Below are positions 16,631 through 24,700 of a stretch of DNA of 64,000 nucleotides, one piece after another. Origin of the DNA: Deltaproteobacteria bacterium (GTDB lineage: Bacteria > Myxococcota_A > UBA9160 > UBA6930); contig JAPPPQ010000031.1 of NCBI GenBank assembly GCA_028817435.1, positions 62,001-126,000 on the forward strand. The letters run 5' to 3'. The translations under genes and the position numbers were made by a program. The notes beneath the pieces were generated by a model that searched no databases, was not told where the DNA came from, and was given only the letters and a program-made list of their open reading frames with translations. Positions within the stretch are counted from its first letter, which is position 1. Each line of letters begins with the position of its first letter.

Positions 16631-17664
16631 TCTGCGCCGCGGCGCTGGCCCTGTGCGCGGCCGCCTCCGTGGCCGCGGCCGCCGCCGCGGAAGCGGCGGA
16701 GCCGCTTGAGGCGCGGGTTTCGGCCACCACCAGCCCCGGCACGCCCTGGCACGCGCGCTGGCTGGATTTCAAGCGCCGCGCCGAAACCGGAAGCGCGGGC
16801 GCGCTGCGCATTACCCTGTTTATTGAGGGGCAGATTGGCAACGAAGATGCGCAACTGGCCGCGCTGCGCCGGGGCCGCATTCAGATGGCGGGCAACTCGC
16901 TGCAGGGCCTCTCCGTCATCATTCCCGAATTGAATGTGGCCATGGCGCCCTTTCTCTTCGATTCCATCGAAGAGGCGAACTTCGTCTATGACCGCTACCT
17001 GCGCGGGCCGGTGGGAGAAATGCTGGCCGCAAAAGGACTGGCGCTGATTGATTTTGTGGATGTGGGCTGGACGAATCTCTACGCAGACCGCTCTCTGCGC
17101 ACCCCCGCCGCCGCCGCCGGGCTGCGGCTGCGCGGCGCGGGCAATCTCGCCGCGCAGGATTTTCTGCGCCGCATTGGCGCGGATCCCATCGTGCTGGGAT
17201 CTGGCGACCTGGTGCCGGCGCTGCAGACCGGGTTGATTCAGGGCGGGCTCAGCGGCGTGGTGTTTCACTATTTTGTAACGCGCCGCTACGCCAGCGATTT
17301 TGCGCTGACCCGGCACTCTTTCGATACCGGCGCGGTGCTCGCCAACCGCGCCTGGTTCGAATCTGCCGCGCCCGAATGGCAGGCGCTGCTGCGCCGCGCC
17401 TGGACGCAGCGCGGCGAAGATGCGCGGCGCGAGGTGCACGAGCTGAGCGGGCGGCTGCTGGAGGCAATGCGCGCCGAGGGGATTCGCATTCACGAGCTTT
17501 CGCCCGGGGAGCGCGCGCGCTGGCGCGAAGCCACGCGGGGTTCGCTGCCGGCACTGGCCGCGCAGGTGGGCGGCCGCGCCCAGGAGATTGCCGACGCCAT
17601 CGCCCGCGGCAAGCGCGCCTTCGCCGCGCAGGCAAGCGCGCGCGCGGCGGAGCGGGCGCGGTGA
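16606..17664 (+). CDS. TRAP transporter substrate-binding protein (DctP family)
   Basis: 352 residues with an alanine-rich signal peptide (residues 1-32), so periplasmic. The DctP-type layout is clear: IQMAGNSLQGLSVIIPELNV, FLFDSIEEANFVYD and a central strand AGLRLRGAGNLAAQDFLRRI. DctP proteins catch organic acids or related compounds and deliver them to the membrane subunits encoded next. The GTG start at 16606 overlaps the VOC gene, and no better-spaced alternative preserves the signal peptide. It overlaps the next gene by four bases (GTGA), as expected for a coupled transporter operon. Confidence 0.9.
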   Translation: MERSARRLICAAALALCAAASVAAAAAAEAAEPLEARVSATTSPGTPWHARWLDFKRRAETGSAGALRITLFIEGQIGNEDAQLAALRRGRIQMAGNSLQGLSVIIPELNVAMAPFLFDSIEEANFVYDRYLRGPVGEMLAAKGLALIDFVDVGWTNLYADRSLRTPAAAAGLRLRGAGNLAAQDFLRRIGADPIVLGSGDLVPALQTGLIQGGLSGVVFHYFVTRRYASDFALTRHSFDTGAVLANRAWFESAAPEWQALLRRAWTQRGEDARREVHELSGRLLEAMRAEGIRIHELSPGERARWREATRGSLPALAAQVGGRAQEIADAIARGKRAFAAQASARAAERAR

Positions 17665-18176
17665 GCGCGGCGCGGCGGCTGCTGCACTGGATCGGCTGCT
17701 GCGAGCGCGCGGTTGCAATCTGCGCCTTTTCTGCGCTGACCCTGGCGCTGGTGGCGGATGTGTTGCGCCGCGAAGTGACGGGCGTCGGCATCTTCGCCGC
17801 GCCGCGGGTGGCGGTCTATGGAATGCTCGGCGCTTATCTGGCGGGGCTGGGGCTGGCTTCCGGCAGCGGCAGCCATTTGCGCCCGCGCTTTGCCGATCAC
17901 CTGCTGCCCGCGGCATGGCGCGCGGGGGCGGCGCGCTGCGGCGAGGCGTTGACTGCGCTGTTTTGTCTCTGCTTTGCCGCGCTGGCGGTGCAGGTGGCGG
18001 CAGAAAGCCACGCGCTGGGCGAAATTACCATTGTGCCGCGCTGGCCGGTCTGGCCCTCGCAGGCCGCTTTTGCACTGGCCTTCGGCGTGGCGGCGTTGCG
18101 CCACGCAATCTTTGCGCTCTGGCCCGCCCTCGCTCCCGCCGCCGCAGGCCCCGCCGGAAACAGCGGAACGCCATGA
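17661..18176 (+). CDS. TRAP transporter small permease (DctQ family)
   Basis: 171 residues with four hydrophobic segments, the size and topology of the DctQ subunit, which supports the large permease in the inner membrane. The GTG start overlaps the binding-protein stop and its own stop overlaps the ATG of the DctM gene (ATGA). The order binding protein, small subunit, large subunit is the standard TRAP arrangement. The short alanine/proline-rich C-terminus is unremarkable. Confidence 0.88.
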   Translation: MSAARRLLHWIGCCERAVAICAFSALTLALVADVLRREVTGVGIFAAPRVAVYGMLGAYLAGLGLASGSGSHLRPRFADHLLPAAWRAGAARCGEALTALFCLCFAALAVQVAAESHALGEITIVPRWPVWPSQAAFALAFGVAALRHAIFALWPALAPAAAGPAGNSGTP

Positions 18177-19447
18177 GCACTTCCATCGAAATCGCGCTGC
18201 TGGTGCTGTTGCTCGGCGCGCTGCTGGTGCTGCGGCAGAATGTCTTTGTGCTGCTGGGCGTGGCCGTTCTCTACGCCCACTGGCTGTGGGGCGATGGCCG
18301 CCCCGCCTACGCGGTGTATGACACCTGGCACGCGGGGACGCGGGAAATTCTGCTGTCGCTGCCGCTCTTTATGCTGGCGGGTTCAATTATGTCGCGGGGC
18401 AGCACGGCGCAGCGCCTGGTGAAGCTGATGCGCGCGCTGGCGCGGCCCATTCCCGGCGGGCTGGCGCTCAGCGCCATTGGCGCTTGCGCGTTCTTCGCCG
18501 CCATTTCGGGCTCTTCCACGGTGACGCTGCTGGCGGTGGGTTCGATCATGTATCCGGCGCTGCTGGCCGACGGCTACAGCAAATCCTTCGCGCTGGGGCT
18601 GCTCTGCGCGGCGGGCACCCTCGGCATTATTGTGCCGCCGAGCATTCCGCTGATTCTCTACGGGGTGATGACGGGGGTTTCCATCGCCGATTTGTTCAAG
18701 GCGGGGCTGGGCCCCGCCGCATTGCTGGCCGGGCTGCTCGCGCTCTACGCGCTTTTTGCCGGGCGCGGGCTGCGCCGCGGGGGGCGCTGGTCGGCGCGCG
18801 AAATTGCATCGGCCGGGCGCAGCGCGCTGGCGGCCCTGGCCACCCCCGCCGTGGTGCTGGGCGGCATTTACAGCGGCTACTTCACGCCCACCGAAGCCGC
18901 GGCGGCGGCGGTGCTCACGGCGCTGGCCGTCGAGCTTCTGGTGCACCGCGAACTGCGCCCCCGCGATTTGCCCGGCGTCGCTTTGGAAAACTGCCGGCTG
19001 CTGGGCGCGCTGTTTCCCGTGCTCGGCCTGGCCATGGCGCTGAACACGCTGATGATTTACGAGCAGATTCCCACGCGGCTGGTGGAGTGGGTGGGCGGCG
19101 CCATTGAATCGCAAGTGGCTTTTTTGCTGGGCACCAACGCGCTGCTGCTGCTGGTGGGATGCATTGCCGATGTCGGCTCTGCGGTGCTGGTGCTCTCTCC
19201 GCTGCTGCAGCCGCTGGCGGCGGATCACGCCATGCACCCGGTGCAGTTCGGCATTATGATGATCGTCAACCTGGAAATCGGCTATTTGACTCCGCCGATG
19301 GGGCTGAACCTGATCGTCGCCATGGCGGCTTTCCGCGAGAGCTTTTGGACCGTGTGCCGCGCAATGCCGATTTTTGTGCTGCTCATGCTGGTGGGCCTGG
19401 CCGCGGTGGCCTGGTTTCCGCCGCTCTCGCTCTTTGCGCTGGAGTAA
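18173..19447 (+). CDS. TRAP transporter large permease (DctM family)
   Basis: 424 residues, about 12 membrane segments, the usual DctM size. Recognisable family stretches include FAAISGSSTVTLLAVGSIMY and AAGTLGIIVPPSIPLILYGV, and near the end NLEIGYLTPPMGLNLIVAM. It forms the sodium- or proton-driven channel of the TRAP system with the two preceding gene products. The ligand is unknown, but the neighbouring hydratase/hydantoinase genes suggest a small carboxylate or cyclic amide. Confidence 0.93.
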   Translation: MSTSIEIALLVLLLGALLVLRQNVFVLLGVAVLYAHWLWGDGRPAYAVYDTWHAGTREILLSLPLFMLAGSIMSRGSTAQRLVKLMRALARPIPGGLALSAIGACAFFAAISGSSTVTLLAVGSIMYPALLADGYSKSFALGLLCAAGTLGIIVPPSIPLILYGVMTGVSIADLFKAGLGPAALLAGLLALYALFAGRGLRRGGRWSAREIASAGRSALAALATPAVVLGGIYSGYFTPTEAAAAAVLTALAVELLVHRELRPRDLPGVALENCRLLGALFPVLGLAMALNTLMIYEQIPTRLVEWVGGAIESQVAFLLGTNALLLLVGCIADVGSAVLVLSPLLQPLAADHAMHPVQFGIMMIVNLEIGYLTPPMGLNLIVAMAAFRESFWTVCRAMPIFVLLMLVGLAAVAWFPPLSLFALE

Positions 19448-19450
19448 TAT

Positions 19451-19777
19451 ATGCCCGCTTACCTGGTGATTTTGGCGCAGCTCAGCGACCGCGAGCGCTT
19501 CGCCGCCTACGCGGAAACCGTGCCCGGCATTGTCCAGGCGCACGGCGGGCGCTACCTGCTCACCGCCGGGGGCGGCCGCGAACTGGAGGGCCTGTGGGGC
19601 GGCGGCGACATGAGCGTAGTAATTTCGGAATGGCCCAGCGCCGGGCACGCGCGGCGCTTTTGGCAATCGCCGGAATACGCCCGCGCCCGCAAACTGCGCG
19701 AGGGCACCGGGCGCTTTCAGGTGGTGCTCATTGAGAGCCCGCAATCCATCAGCCACATTGAAGGAGAAACGCCATGA
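19451..19777 (+). CDS. DUF1330 family protein
   Basis: 108 residues of dimeric alpha/beta-barrel type: MPAYLVILAQLSDRERFAAY at the start and SEWPSAGHARRFWQSPEYAR in the middle, both typical of DUF1330. Such small proteins often sit in catabolic operons. No enzymatic role is established. It begins three bases after the DctM stop and overlaps the next gene by four bases (ATGA), so it is part of the transporter operon. Confidence 0.85.
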   Translation: MPAYLVILAQLSDRERFAAYAETVPGIVQAHGGRYLLTAGGGRELEGLWGGGDMSVVISEWPSAGHARRFWQSPEYARARKLREGTGRFQVVLIESPQSISHIEGETP

Positions 19778-20220
19778 TTGACCTGCGCAAGGAAATGCCG
19801 GTGCTGGCCCGCCACGAGGGCGTGTGGGAGGGCCGCTACTTGCTGGTGGACCTGGAAGGCAAGCCGCTCGACAGCCACGCCTCGCATTTGGAGTGCAGCT
19901 TTCCGGATTCCGGCGAGTTCCCCTATATGCAGGTGAACACCTACACCTGGGACGACGGCCGCCGCGAGGAGATTCACTTTCCCGCGCACTACCGCGACCA
20001 GCGCATTTGGTGGGACAACGACCGGATTCGCGGCAGCGCCTGGGAGCTGGACTCGCGCTCCATCGTGCTCACCTGGACCCGCAAGGATTTGCCGGGCAGT
20101 TACCTTTACGAGATGATCCAGATCAGCGACGACAACCGGCGGCGCGCGCGCACCTGGCACTGGTTCGTGGACGACGCGCTGCTGCAGCGGACGCTGATTC
20201 GGGAGCAGCGCGTGAAGTGA
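19774..20220 (+). CDS. Lipocalin-like (DUF3598-type) small protein
   Basis: 148 residues, soluble. The N-terminal LARHEGVWEGRYLLVDLEG and later DQRIWWDNDRIRGSAWELDS, LTWTRKDLPGSYLYEMIQIS are the alternating strand pattern of a small calycin/lipocalin barrel, like DUF3598 proteins. Function unknown. It may bind the transported compound. Last gene of the TRAP run, ending exactly one base before the convergent GntR gene stop. Confidence 0.6.
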   Translation: MIDLRKEMPVLARHEGVWEGRYLLVDLEGKPLDSHASHLECSFPDSGEFPYMQVNTYTWDDGRREEIHFPAHYRDQRIWWDNDRIRGSAWELDSRSIVLTWTRKDLPGSYLYEMIQISDDNRRRARTWHWFVDDALLQRTLIREQRVK

Positions 20221-21051
20221 TCAGCCCTGCGGCGGGACGGCCACGCCCCATTCGCCTTCGCCGCCGCCGGAGACGCGCATGAGCGTCATGGAATACTGGT
20301 AGCGGTCGGGGCGGTAGTAGGCGGTGACATGCTGCACGGGCTGGCCGGTTTCGTCGCGCAGCACGCGGGTGAGCCGGGTGAGCACTGCGCCCGCGGCGAG
20401 CTGCAGGGCGGCGGCGGCCTTCGGCTCGGCCAGCACCGAGGTGATGGCCTGACGCGCGCTGGCAATGCGCACGCCGTTCTTTTCCAACAGCGCGAGCATG
20501 GGCGAATCGCGCAGATCGCGGGCCTCGAAGAGCCGGCCCAGCGCCTCGGGCAGATAGCTCACCAGGTAGGAGAAGGGCTTGCCCTGATGGCTGCGCGTGC
20601 GCACCGCAAACTGCACCGGAGCGCCGGTCTCCATCTCCAGCTCTGCCGCCACGCCGGGCGGCGCGGGGATGTAATCGAACTCCAGCAGCGCCACCTGGGT
20701 CTGGCGGCCCATCGCCAGCAGGCTGTCGAGCAACTCGTCGAAGTTCGAGTGCAGCGCGGGCAGCGGCAGATCGCGGGTCACCACGCTGCCGCGGCCGCGC
20801 TGGCGGCTGATGAGGCCGAGCCGCGCCAGCTCGTCCAGCGCGCGCTTTGCGGTGATGCGCGAAACGCCGTAGCGCTGGCAGAGTTCCGATTCGCCCGGCA
20901 GCAGCGCGCCGCCCGGGTGACTGCCATCCATAATCTGCTGCCGCAGCAGCAGGAAGAGCTGGTGGTAGAGCGGCAGCGGCGCAGAGCCGTCCAGCGCGCC
21001 GCTCTCTGCCGGCGGCGGGGCGGGAGGAGTCTCGGCAGAGTTGCGGTCCAT
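20221..21051 (-). CDS. GntR-family regulator with UTRA ligand domain (HutC type)
   Basis: 276 residues. The winged-helix DNA-binding domain (PLPLYHQLFLLLRQQIMDG then SELCQRYGVSRITAKRALDE) is followed by a UTRA effector domain with the family signature AVRTRSHQGKPFSYLVSYLP. HutC-type GntR proteins are usually repressors released by the pathway's substrate. The ATG at 21051 is preferred for its GAGG at proper spacing. An ATG at 21075 would add eight residues. It lies between, and probably controls, the TRAP run and the divergent hydratase/hydantoinase operon. Confidence 0.9.
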   Translation of the reverse strand: MDRNSAETPPAPPPAESGALDGSAPLPLYHQLFLLLRQQIMDGSHPGGALLPGESELCQRYGVSRITAKRALDELARLGLISRQRGRGSVVTRDLPLPALHSNFDELLDSLLAMGRQTQVALLEFDYIPAPPGVAAELEMETGAPVQFAVRTRSHQGKPFSYLVSYLPEALGRLFEARDLRDSPMLALLEKNGVRIASARQAITSVLAEPKAAAALQLAAGAVLTRLTRVLRDETGQPVQHVTAYYRPDRYQYSMTLMRVSGGGEGEWGVAVPPQG

Positions 21052-21121
21052 GGCGGCAAACCTCGCACTTCTCATTGGGCGGACTTCTTTCGGCAGGCGG
21101 GGCGCGGGCGCGGCAGCGGCG

Positions 21122-21130
21122 GTATGATAC
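21122..21130 (+). promoter_or_regulatory. Possible operator GTAT-G-ATAC over the start of the hydratase operon
   Basis: Perfect 9-base palindrome that includes a TATGAT -10-like hexamer (21123-21128) and the ATG at 21124, in the gap between the GntR gene and the operon it faces. The position suits a GntR operator, but the site is short. Confidence 0.35.
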
Positions 21131-22458
21131 ACGGATTGGCGAGCACGCTTGCGGAAAAGATCATCGCGCGGGCCTCGGGGCGCGGGCAGGTGCGCCCCGG
21201 CGAGACTCTGGTCTGCCGGGTGGACCTGGCGATGATTCACGATTCCGGCGGGCCGCGCCGCGTGGCGCCGAAGCTGGCGCAGATTGGCGCGCAGGTGTGG
21301 GATGCCGAGCGGGTGGTGGTGGTCAGCGACCACTTCACGCCGGCGGCGGATGCCGAGAGCGCGCGCATTCTGAAGCTCACCCGAGATTGGGTGCGCGAAA
21401 CGGGGGCCGCGCACTTCTACGATATGCAGGGCATTTGCCATGTGGTGCTGCCCGAGCACGGCCACCTGTGGCCCGGAATGTTTGCGGCGGGCGGAGACTC
21501 GCACTCCACCACCGGCGGCGCTTTCGGCTGCTTCATGGCGGGCTACGGCGCAACCGATATGGCCGGGGTGCTGGCCAGCGGCGAGGTGTGGATCACAACG
21601 CCCGAGACTCTGCAGTTGTGGATCGGCGGCGCGCTGGCCCCCGGGGTTTCGGCCAAGGATTTGATGCTGCATCTCTGCGCCTCGCTCGGCACCGATCACA
21701 ACGGCCAGGTAATTGAATATGCGGGCCCGGCGCTGGCCGAAATGAGTATTTCGGAGCGCATGGTGCTGACCAACATGGCGGCGGAATTGGGCGCAGACAC
21801 GGCGCTGATTGCCCCCGATGCGCGCACCATGGCCGCGCTGCGCGCCACCGGGCGCGAGCCTCCGGAAGCTTTGCGCGGCACGGACGCGCAAATTTTCGCG
21901 CGCTGGCGCAGCGATGCCGATGCGCCCGCCGCCCGCGCCGAAGTGGACGCCGGGGCGCTGGCGCCGCAGGTGGCGGCGCCGCACTCGCCCGCCAACAGCG
22001 ATGCCGTCGGCGCTTGCGCCGGGGCGGCGATTCACCAGGCCTACATTGGCGCGTGCGTGGGCGCGAAGCTGGACGATCTGCATATGGCGGCGGCGGTGCT
22101 GCGCGGGCGGCGCGTGGCCCGGGATTGCCGGCTGCTGATCGCGCCGGCCTCGGCGCGCACCACCAGTCAGGCGGCGGCGGACGGAACGCTGGCAACGCTG
22201 ACGCAGGCGGGCGCAATATTGCTGCCCTCGGGTTGCGGCGCTTGCGCCGGGCTGGGTGCGGGGCTGCTGGCCGATGGCGAAATCTGCATTTCCACCACCA
22301 ACCGCAACTTCCGCGGGCGCATGGGCTCGCCGAATGCAGAGGTGTATCTGGCCTCGCCCTACACGGTGGCGGCCTCTGCGGTGGCGGGATGCATTGCCGA
22401 TCCGCGGCCGCTGTTGGCAGAGCGCGGCGTTGCGCGGCCGGTGGCGGGGGCGGCGTGA
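21124..22458 (+). CDS. Aconitase-family hydratase, large subunit (LeuC-like)
   Basis: 444 residues, the size of LeuC/homoaconitase large subunits. The three cysteines expected to hold the 4Fe-4S cluster are C311 (YIGACVGAKLDDL) and C371/C374 (PSGCGACAGLG). GGDSHSTTGGAFG at residues 123-135 is the substrate-site block. The reaction would be stereospecific hydration/dehydration of a carboxylic acid. The changed ACVG (usually CTNG) argues against plain isopropylmalate. ATG 21124 is given. TTG 21136, after a TATGAT box and matching the family start STLAEKIIARAS more closely, is an alternative. It is paired with the small subunit that follows. Confidence 0.9.
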   Translation: MIHGLASTLAEKIIARASGRGQVRPGETLVCRVDLAMIHDSGGPRRVAPKLAQIGAQVWDAERVVVVSDHFTPAADAESARILKLTRDWVRETGAAHFYDMQGICHVVLPEHGHLWPGMFAAGGDSHSTTGGAFGCFMAGYGATDMAGVLASGEVWITTPETLQLWIGGALAPGVSAKDLMLHLCASLGTDHNGQVIEYAGPALAEMSISERMVLTNMAAELGADTALIAPDARTMAALRATGREPPEALRGTDAQIFARWRSDADAPAARAEVDAGALAPQVAAPHSPANSDAVGACAGAAIHQAYIGACVGAKLDDLHMAAAVLRGRRVARDCRLLIAPASARTTSQAAADGTLATLTQAGAILLPSGCGACAGLGAGLLADGEICISTTNRNFRGRMGSPNAEVYLASPYTVAASAVAGCIADPRPLLAERGVARPVAGAA

Positions 22459-22964
22459 GGGTTTCGGGGCGCGCCTGGGTGTTCGGCGATTCGATTGACA
22501 CCGATGTGCTCATGCCGGGGGCCTACATGAAGCTGCCGGCCGCAGAGCGCGCCCGGCACTGCCTGGAATCCATCGCGCCGGATTTCGCCGCTTCGGTGCA
22601 GCGCGGCGATGTGGTGGTGGGCGGCGCGAACTTCGGCATGGGCTCTTCGCGGGAACAGGCCGCCGAGGCGCTGCTCACTTTGGGCGTGGGCGCGGTGTTG
22701 GCGCGCTCTTTCGCGCGCATCTTCCAGCGCAATTGCCTGAACCTGGGGCTGCCTGCGCTGGTCTGCGAAGACGCGGGCGAGATTGTGCAATCCGCGCAGC
22801 TCGAAGTGGATGTGGCGGAAGGCTGGGTGCGCGTCCAAGGCGGCGCGCGCTGGCCCTGCCGCCCGCTACCGGACTTTCTGGTGCGCATGGTGCAGAGCGG
22901 CGGACTAATTCCCCATCTGCAGCAAGCGCAGCGCGCGCGCAATGTCGCGCAGGAGAACGCGTGA
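22455..22964 (+). CDS. Aconitase-family hydratase, small subunit (LeuD-like)
   Basis: 169 residues from a GTG overlapping the large-subunit stop. The swivelling-domain signature VFGDSIDTDVLMPGAYM is at the start, and GGANFGMGSSREQAAEALL matches the GxNFGxGSSREhA motif that binds substrate. It forms the active heterodimer with the LeuC-like protein. Split LeuCD-like enzymes include isopropylmalate, dimethylmaleate and maleate hydratases. Here the context of hydantoinase and isochorismatase genes favours a catabolic hydratase. The stop overlaps the ATG of the next gene. Confidence 0.9.
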   Translation: MRVSGRAWVFGDSIDTDVLMPGAYMKLPAAERARHCLESIAPDFAASVQRGDVVVGGANFGMGSSREQAAEALLTLGVGAVLARSFARIFQRNCLNLGLPALVCEDAGEIVQSAQLEVDVAEGWVRVQGGARWPCRPLPDFLVRMVQSGGLIPHLQQAQRARNVAQENA

Positions 22965-24700
22965 TGGATCCCGTCACCCTGGCCGTGTTGAACGGGCGCA
23001 TTGAGCAGATTGCCGACGAGATGGACGCGACTTTGTTCCGCAGCGCCTTCACGCCCACCATTGCCGAGGCCCACGACGCCTGCCACGGACTCTACGACGG
23101 CGAGAGCGGCGCCACCCTGGTGCAGGGCAAGTCGGGGCTGCCGGTCTTTGTGGGCACCATGGCCTTTGCGGTGCGCGCGGTGATCGAAAAGACCCGGCGC
23201 GCGCCGGCGGCGGATGGCGACATTTACCTGTTCAACGACGCCTACGATGGCGGCACGCACTTCAACGATTTCAAACTGGTGCGCCCTTACAAGACCCCCG
23301 CGCAGCGCGCGCGCGAAGCCGCGGGCGCGCCGCCTGCGCCGCCCTTCTGTTACCTGGCTTCGGTGGGCCACTGGCACGATGTGGGCGGCGCAGTGCCCGG
23401 CAATTACAACCCCGAGGCGACGGAGTGCTTCCAGGAAGCTTTTGTCATGCCGCCGGTGAAGCTGGTGGAAGCGGGCCAGCTGCGCAGCGATGTGGTGGAA
23501 ATCGCCCAGGCGAATTCGCGCATGCCGGTTTCCATTTACGGCGACCTGCACGCGCAGTTGGCCGCGCTGGCGCTGGGCGTCCGCCGCATGGACGCGCTGC
23601 TGGAAGAATACGGCGATGAAGCTTTGCGCGAGGCATTTGCCGCGCTGCACCAGCGCGCGGCGAAGTTGATGCGCGCGCACATTGCCGACCTGCCCGACGG
23701 CCGCTACCGCTGCGACGATTTTCTGGACAACGACGGCATTGCAGACGAGCCGCTGCGCATTGGGCTGGATCTGGTGGTGGCGGGGGAATCTCTCACCCTG
23801 GATTTTTCGCGCACCGCGCGCGCTTGCGCGGGCCCCGTCAACATTGCGCGCTCCACGCTGGTGGCAAGCTGCTATGTGGCGCTCAAGCACATTTTCCCCG
23901 ATGTGCCCGCCAACGCCGGCGTGCTGGAGCCGGTGACCATCGAAACGCCCGAGGCGTCACTGCTCGACGCCCGCGCGCCGCGCCCGGTGGGCGGCTACAC
24001 CGAAACCATTTTGCGCGTGGTGGATGCAATCTTTCAGGCCATGGCGCAGGCCGCGCCCGCGCTCTCCTACGGCTGCGCCTACGGCACCATCAACGCGCTT
24101 TCGCTCTCCGGCCACCGCAGCAATGGCGCGCCCGGCGCGGGGCAGCGCTGGGTCATGTTCTGCTTCTTCGGCGGCGGGCTCGGCGCATCGGCCACGGGAG
24201 ACGGGCTGAACCACGCCAACGCGCCCATCTCCACCGCCACCATTCCGCCCGTGGAGATTTTGGAAGCGGCCTACCCCGTAGCCTTCACGCGCTGGGCGCT
24301 GCGCCCGGACAGCGCCGGGCCGGGCGAACGGCGCGGCGGGCTCGGCGCAATTTACGAGATTGAATTGCTGGAAGAGCGCGCCGATTTGTTTTTGTTCGGC
24401 GAGCGCGGGCGCTTTGCGCCACGCGGCGTGGCGGGCGGCGGCGAAGGCGCGCGCAACATCTTCTTGTATCCGCGCGGCGAGGCCATGACCGAGCCGCCCA
24501 TGGCGTCCAAGGCGGTGGGCGTGAAGCTGCAGCGCGGACAGCGCGTGCTGTTGCAGACTCCCGGCGGCGGCGGCCACGGCCCGCCCGCCAAGCGCAACCC
24601 CGCGGCCATCGCCCGCGATCTGCAGCTCGGCTACACCACCGCCGAACACACGGCGCAGCACTATCCCCACGCCGCCAAGGCCGACGGAGCGCGCCGGTGA
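22964..24700 (+). CDS. Hydantoinase B/oxoprolinase family protein (HyuB-like)
   Basis: 578 residues, normal HyuB length. Diagnostic blocks include RIEQIADEMDATLFRSAFTP near the start, DIYLFNDAYDGGTHFNDFKL and the C-terminal glycine-rich LLQTPGGGGHGPP. HyuB works with HyuA as an ATP-dependent amide-ring opener (hydantoin, N-methylhydantoin, 5-oxoproline) or, in relatives, as an acetone/acetophenone carboxylase subunit. The ATG at 22964 overlaps the LeuD-like stop and its end overlaps the HyuA-like gene (GTGA). Cytoplasmic. Confidence 0.92.
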   Translation: MDPVTLAVLNGRIEQIADEMDATLFRSAFTPTIAEAHDACHGLYDGESGATLVQGKSGLPVFVGTMAFAVRAVIEKTRRAPAADGDIYLFNDAYDGGTHFNDFKLVRPYKTPAQRAREAAGAPPAPPFCYLASVGHWHDVGGAVPGNYNPEATECFQEAFVMPPVKLVEAGQLRSDVVEIAQANSRMPVSIYGDLHAQLAALALGVRRMDALLEEYGDEALREAFAALHQRAAKLMRAHIADLPDGRYRCDDFLDNDGIADEPLRIGLDLVVAGESLTLDFSRTARACAGPVNIARSTLVASCYVALKHIFPDVPANAGVLEPVTIETPEASLLDARAPRPVGGYTETILRVVDAIFQAMAQAAPALSYGCAYGTINALSLSGHRSNGAPGAGQRWVMFCFFGGGLGASATGDGLNHANAPISTATIPPVEILEAAYPVAFTRWALRPDSAGPGERRGGLGAIYEIELLEERADLFLFGERGRFAPRGVAGGGEGARNIFLYPRGEAMTEPPMASKAVGVKLQRGQRVLLQTPGGGGHGPPAKRNPAAIARDLQLGYTTAEHTAQHYPHAAKADGARR

